From contig NZ_FWXV01000001.1 in the NCBI RefSeq assembly GCF_900176515.1, positions 1,894,699 to 1,958,698 of the forward strand: a stretch of 64,000 bases of DNA. The letters are read 5' to 3'. A model generated the notes under the pieces. The model was not told the origin of the DNA. It ran no database searches and worked only from the letters and a program-made list of their open reading frames with translations. Numbering within the stretch: position 1 is the stretch's first letter; every line of letters begins with the position of its first letter. The DNA is from Kibdelosporangium aridum (GTDB taxonomy: Bacteria; Actinomycetota; Actinomycetes; Mycobacteriales; Pseudonocardiaceae). Below, in pieces: positions 59,996 through 64,000 of the stretch. The translations under genes and the position numbers were made by a program.

Positions 59996-62188
59996 ATGGA
60001 CCCGATCGACGAGGTGGCCGGGTACGAGCAACCGGATCGTTATCACATCGCGGCCGACACGGACTTGATGCGGCTTTCGCCCGCCGCGGCGGACAATCGG
60101 GCCAAACAGGATCCGGAAGGATATCTCGAGTACGTCCAGCGCTCCTGTGATCTGACCATGCGCGGCGGTACGACCAGCGGGGTGATCTATCCACTGGCGG
60201 TCTGCGCACTTGCCGAGCACTACATGTTCCGCAACGTCGGAGGCGCGTCCGCCGGAGCGATCGGCGCCGCGACGACCGCGGCAGCGGAGTACGGCCGTTA
60301 CCGGAAGCCCGCGAACCCTGTCACCGGTGACGCCGTCCAACCTGGCTTCGCCGGAATGGCCGGCCTGATCAAATGGCTGATCTCCGGCACAGGCGACGAC
60401 CGCTGGCGCCTGCCGAGGCTGTTCCAGCCCAATGCCGCGCTGCACAAGGCTTATCGTCTGGTGACAGCGCTGATGCAAAGCCCCGCCACCACTGGCCGCA
60501 GGCGATTCAACGCGGTGTTCACCGCGCTGTTGTTCGCTGTCAAACCGTTGGGCACGATCGCGTTGCTCGTGTTGTTCGCGCTGTGGCTAGTCGGTCCGTA
60601 CTCACTGCGATGGCTGATCGCACCGTCCACCTGGAACGGTTCACTGTGGGCAGTCGCGGTTCCGCTCGCGGCTGTGGCTCTGGCCGTGGCCGCGTGGTCG
60701 TACAAGGTGACCGCGGCCAGATTCGGCAAGATCACGTTGTTCTTCTTGATACCACTGGTGCTCGGCCTGACCGGAATCCCGCTGTACGAGGTCGACGCGG
60801 CCGGGTGGGTGGTCGCGATCGCGGTGCAGATCGTGTTCTGGCTCGTGCTGACCTTCGCGGTGGCCGGCGCGTTCGCGGTGATCTACAGCGTCGCCTCATG
60901 GCCACTGCTGGCGCGCTACAAGGAGCACCGCTTCGGCCTGATCCCCGGTGCGTCCGAGTTCAAGCCGAATTTTCTCGACCGCGTCTGCGGGATCCCGTCG
61001 GCGCCGGTGCCGCCGCTGGCGACCTGGCTGGCTGACCGGATCGACGATCTCGCGGGCATCGATCACGAGCGCGCGCTGACGTTCGGCGACCTGTGGCGTG
61101 GCCCGGACAAGCCGCGTGAATCGGATCCCGAGTACTGCCCACCGCCCGGCGACCGCGTGATCAACCTGGCGCTGATGACCACCGACCTGTCGGCCAGCCG
61201 GCCGCACCAGTTGCCGTTCCCCGCGGCCGAGCGCTGGCAGTTCTGCCCGGAATGCCTGCGCGGCCTGATCCCCGACCGCGTCATCACCCAGATGTCCACG
61301 TCCACAGTGGACGGAGTGACGTGCCCCGATCACGAGAACGTCGGTCTGCGGTGGCTGCCACAACCCTGCGACATGCCAGTCATCCTGGCTGCGCGGATGA
61401 GCCTGCCGCTGCCCGGGTTGATCTGCCCCGTCGTCCTGTACCGCGACCGCACGCCGCACTGGTTCTCCGACGGCGGGATCACCAGCAACTTCCCCATCCA
61501 CTTCTTCGACTCGCTGTTGCCCCGCTGGCCCACGTTCGGCCTGAACCTGGAGTCGGTGGAACGCAAGGTCGAGGACGGCGAGGTCGACCTGCCGGAGCAA
61601 GACGCCTCGAGCCCTCGCGAGCCCTACACCGAAATGGGCGACACGGCGCTGGCCTTCGTCGGCAGGATCCTGAACACCTTCCTGGACTGGCGTGACACCA
61701 CGCAGTCGGCACTGCCTGGTTTCCGCGGCCGGATCGCCACCATCCCGCAGGCACCGGACGAAGGCGGCACGAACCTGTTCATGACCCCGGAAGTGATCGG
61801 CCGCCTCGCCCTGCGCGGCCGTGCCGCGGGAGAGGCCCTGCGCCGCCGGTTCACCGAGCAGCACGGCGATGAGCAGGACGGCTACACCCGCACCGACCGC
61901 TATCGCTGGATCCGGCTCCGGCTGGCGTTGCGGGAGTTGCGCGAGATCTCCTTCCAGGCTGATGCCCGGGCTGCGCTGTACAAGGATCGGACCGCCCACT
62001 ACCCGATTCCGGCCGCGATGCGTGACTGGTTCGCCGGGCCGACGTTCCCGCCGGTGGTCGAGCCGTACGCCGACGACATCGTGTGCTCGTACGACCACTT
62101 CATCGAGATGGCCAACACCTGCCTGGTCAAGCAGTTCGACGGCACGGCCCCGGTCAACCCGGTGCTGCGGCTGCTGCCGGACGAGTGA
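59996..62188 (+). CDS. Membrane-embedded patatin-like phospholipase
   Basis: A 730-residue patatin-family protein. The oxyanion loop is MRGGTTSGVIYPLAV (about 55-69), the Ser nucleophile is Ser85 in GGASAGA, and the catalytic Asp492 is in SDGGITSNFP. About 170-310 is an insertion with four hydrophobic helices (LGTIALLVLFALWLVG, VPLAAVALAVAAWSY, ITLFFLIPLVLGLTG, IVFWLVLTFAVAGAF), which would anchor the lipase to the membrane. It is expected to hydrolyse membrane lipids. ATG 59996 has GGAGG upstream. The NACHT gene at 63056 follows on the same strand, beyond one opposite gene. Confidence 0.88.
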   Translation: MDPIDEVAGYEQPDRYHIAADTDLMRLSPAAADNRAKQDPEGYLEYVQRSCDLTMRGGTTSGVIYPLAVCALAEHYMFRNVGGASAGAIGAATTAAAEYGRYRKPANPVTGDAVQPGFAGMAGLIKWLISGTGDDRWRLPRLFQPNAALHKAYRLVTALMQSPATTGRRRFNAVFTALLFAVKPLGTIALLVLFALWLVGPYSLRWLIAPSTWNGSLWAVAVPLAAVALAVAAWSYKVTAARFGKITLFFLIPLVLGLTGIPLYEVDAAGWVVAIAVQIVFWLVLTFAVAGAFAVIYSVASWPLLARYKEHRFGLIPGASEFKPNFLDRVCGIPSAPVPPLATWLADRIDDLAGIDHERALTFGDLWRGPDKPRESDPEYCPPPGDRVINLALMTTDLSASRPHQLPFPAAERWQFCPECLRGLIPDRVITQMSTSTVDGVTCPDHENVGLRWLPQPCDMPVILAARMSLPLPGLICPVVLYRDRTPHWFSDGGITSNFPIHFFDSLLPRWPTFGLNLESVERKVEDGEVDLPEQDASSPREPYTEMGDTALAFVGRILNTFLDWRDTTQSALPGFRGRIATIPQAPDEGGTNLFMTPEVIGRLALRGRAAGEALRRRFTEQHGDEQDGYTRTDRYRWIRLRLALRELREISFQADARAALYKDRTAHYPIPAAMRDWFAGPTFPPVVEPYADDIVCSYDHFIEMANTCLVKQFDGTAPVNPVLRLLPDE

Positions 62189-62194
62189 CCGGGA

Positions 62195-62968
62195 TCAGGC
62201 GGCGCCGGTGATCCCGCCGTCGACAGGGATCACCGCGCCCGTCAGGTAGGCGCCAGCGGGTGAGGACAGGAAGATCGCCGTGCCCGCGATGTCCTCCAGC
62301 CTGCCGATGCGCCCCAGCGGGACGGTGGATTCGATCTGGCCGAGCCCACCGGGCGCGTCCAGCAACCACTTGGTCATCTCGCTGACGAAGAAGCCGGGCG
62401 CGATCGCGTTGACTGTGATCTCCTCGCTCGCCAGGCGCTTCGCGAGGTGGCGGGTGAGCATGTGGACAGCGGCCTTGCTCGCCGAATACGAGTAGTTCTC
62501 GAACGACGGCACACGGATTCCGTCGATCGAACCGATGTTGATCACACGGGCGGGCCGCTGTGCACCGGCCCGCAGCGCCGGCAGCAGCGCGGTGGTCAGC
62601 TCGAACAGCGCGGTGACGTTGGTGGAGAGGATCTTCTCCCAGCCCTTCGCCGGGAACTCCTCCAGCGGCGCACCCCAGGTCGCGCCGGCGTTGTTGACCA
62701 GTACGTCGAGCTGCCCGCCGAAGTGCTCGCCAACAGCGGCCACAAGCCTGCCGATGTCCTCTGTAGACGTCAGATCCGCCTGCAGCGCATGGCATTCGCC
62801 CGTTTTCGACAGGTCTTCGGCGACCTTCGCGGCGGCGTCGGGCTTGCGCGCGCAGACCAGCACACGCGCACCAGCCTCGACCATGCCTCGCGCGATCATC
62901 TCGCCGATACCCCGGGAACCGCCCGTGACGAGCACCGTCTTACCGTCGACGGAGAAGAGTGCACTCAT
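62195..62968 (-). CDS. SDR family oxidoreductase
   Basis: A 257-residue classical short-chain dehydrogenase. TGGSRGIGEMIA is the cofactor motif, NNAG the structural motif, Ser in NIGSIDG and YSASKAA the catalytic Tyr-x-x-x-Lys; the C-terminal PVDGGITGAA is typical. All catalytic residues are present. Substrate is unknown; FabG-like 3-oxoacyl reductase or gluconate-5-dehydrogenase relatives are close. It lies opposite to, and between, the patatin and NACHT genes. Confidence 0.95.
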   Translation of the reverse strand: MSALFSVDGKTVLVTGGSRGIGEMIARGMVEAGARVLVCARKPDAAAKVAEDLSKTGECHALQADLTSTEDIGRLVAAVGEHFGGQLDVLVNNAGATWGAPLEEFPAKGWEKILSTNVTALFELTTALLPALRAGAQRPARVINIGSIDGIRVPSFENYSYSASKAAVHMLTRHLAKRLASEEITVNAIAPGFFVSEMTKWLLDAPGGLGQIESTVPLGRIGRLEDIAGTAIFLSSPAGAYLTGAVIPVDGGITGAA

Positions 62969-63055
62969 GGTCGGAGCCTAGCGGCAGCCGAAACCAAAGC
63001 ACGGATTCCGACGATAGTCAGATCGCCTGTCGGAAGGTGGTCCAGGAGATGACGC

Positions 63056-64000
63056 ATGCGGTCGACCAGTAGCAAGGTGCTATGGGTAGTCGTGGTCGCC
63101 AATGTGCTGACCGCGTTGATCGCGATCGTGACCAATGTGGCCACAGGCGTGCTGCCAGACGCCTGGCAACCGTACCTCTGGATCGCGTGGCCGGTGCTGG
63201 CGGCGCTGGTCCTCAGCGGAATACCGCTGGTGATCTACCTACGCCGCATCGATGCGGGCCACCCCGCAGTGACCGACGATCGCGCGGAGTTCAGCCGCAA
63301 GGCAATGCTCGCTCAGGTCCGCACGATGTGGGTCAACGGCGTGTTGACGCAGTCGTTGTACCAGCAGACGCTTGTCGAGCTCGGACTGGAAGAGCGGCCA
63401 GGGTTTTTGCGTCGGCCGTGGGACATGATGCTGGAGACGGCCGACCAGCGACCACGGCCGGTCGAGCCGGGAACTCGGCTGGTCGATGTCGTGGAACGGT
63501 ATCGGGGCTTGCTCATGCTCGGCGCGCCGGGAGCGGGCAAGACCACGATGCTGCTCACTCTGCTGGAAGACCTGCTTGACGTCGCCACCCGCGACAAGAC
63601 CGCGCCGATCCCTGTGGTTTTCCCGCTCGCGAATTGGTCGTCGGACAGCAAACCCCTGGAGGAGTGGTTTGTCGAGGAGCTGTGCGGGCCGTTGTACGGC
63701 TTGTCTCCCGAACTGGCACGCAGCTGGATCGCCAACGACCGGGTATTGCCGCTGCTGGACGGGCTCGACGAAGTCGTGCTCGACAAGCGGCTCGCGTGTG
63801 CGCAGGCCATCGAGGCTTTCCATCGCACGCACCGCCTGCTGCCGCTCGTCGTGGCCAGCCGCATCGCCGACTACAACGCTCTGGGATTGCGCTTCTCGTT
63901 GGGCACCGCGCTGCTCATCCAGCCGCTGACACAGACCCAGGTACAGGACTATCTCGGCCAGTTCGGTGAACCGATGGCCGGGCTGCGCGAAGCCTTGGCA
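63056..64000 (+). CDS. Membrane-anchored NACHT NTPase, 3' end outside window
   Basis: The first 315 residues of a NACHT-type STAND NTPase, open to the window edge. Two helices (about 7-30 and 42-62) anchor it to the membrane. The NTPase has P-loop LGAPGAGKTTMLL (about 155-167), Walker B LPLLDGLDEV (Asp235) and a later arginine-bearing SRIADYNALG. ATG 63056 follows AGGAG. Such proteins are common in multicellular actinobacteria and often bear WD40 or other sensors at the C-terminus, which is missing here. The reading frame differs from the other long frames in the region. Confidence 0.88.
   Translation, partial: MRSTSSKVLWVVVVANVLTALIAIVTNVATGVLPDAWQPYLWIAWPVLAALVLSGIPLVIYLRRIDAGHPAVTDDRAEFSRKAMLAQVRTMWVNGVLTQSLYQQTLVELGLEERPGFLRRPWDMMLETADQRPRPVEPGTRLVDVVERYRGLLMLGAPGAGKTTMLLTLLEDLLDVATRDKTAPIPVVFPLANWSSDSKPLEEWFVEELCGPLYGLSPELARSWIANDRVLPLLDGLDEVVLDKRLACAQAIEAFHRTHRLLPLVVASRIADYNALGLRFSLGTALLIQPLTQTQVQDYLGQFGEPMAGLREALA

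Noticed and set aside
1..64000. CRISPR arrays, rRNA or tRNA genes
   Set aside because: No regularly spaced repeat array, and no rRNA or tRNA-like sequence was recognised in reading.

Overview
The window is high-GC actinobacterial DNA. It shows strong G/C third-position bias, many GTG and TTG starts, secreted hydrolases and actinobacterial marker families (DUF5703, DUF5709, DUF6510, a PknG/GlnH/GlnX locus). The gene mix (tandem DasR-type sites before chitinases, NB-ARC/TPR STAND proteins, ANTAR-GAF, F420/LLM oxidoreductases, DUF6745) fits a Pseudonocardiales-type filamentous soil actinomycete. This is inference; there is no rRNA or tRNA to fix the taxon.

Layout. 1-10 kb: the 5' part of a GH18 chitinase, a TetR/SDR divergon, a hotdog thioesterase, a nitronate-monooxygenase-type enzyme with a double frameshift, a solitary FtsX permease with a divergent TetR, a lone tyrosine recombinase and two methyltransferases. 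10-21 kb: extracellular degradation and redox genes, including a 1432-residue GH92 protein whose general-acid position reads Gln, two LLM flavin oxidoreductases, a frameshifted Uma2 nuclease, a secreted subtilase and a GH141-like beta-helix enzyme with a divergent TetR. 21-31 kb: mostly housekeeping or solitary enzymes (histidine phosphatase, UppP, aldo/keto reductase, HD phosphohydrolase, 2-hydroxyacid dehydrogenase, peptidoglycan peptidase).

31-45 kb holds the two most interesting loci. The first is a two-gene unit: a small TIR protein translationally coupled to a 1230-residue protein with TIR-like, Schlafen/AlbA-type ATPase, NB-ARC, TPR and class III cyclase-like regions. It has the look of an innate-immunity STAND system. 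The second is a six-gene, same-strand, largely overlapping unit glnX-glnH-caspase-pknG-vwa-gntR. The known mycobacterial amino-acid-sensing module GlnX/GlnH/PknG is here interleaved with a caspase-fold protease and a von Willebrand A protein.

45-64 kb: a DUF6745 pair, a degenerate repeat region, a CopD/CtaG copper-type membrane protein, a sulfite-oxidase-like/ferredoxin-reductase/DUF6510 operon, a secreted PL14-like lyase, a second chitinase, a four-gene YbaB-WXG100-type operon, an M36 metalloprotease, a membrane-embedded patatin, an SDR and the start of a membrane-anchored NACHT NTPase that runs off the window.

Across loci, both chitinase genes carry tandem GGTNNAGACC repeats resembling DasR sites. 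A conserved element of about 50 bp (TTTCGTCACA, 17-18 bp, CGTAGTCCT) occurs three times in intergenic DNA.
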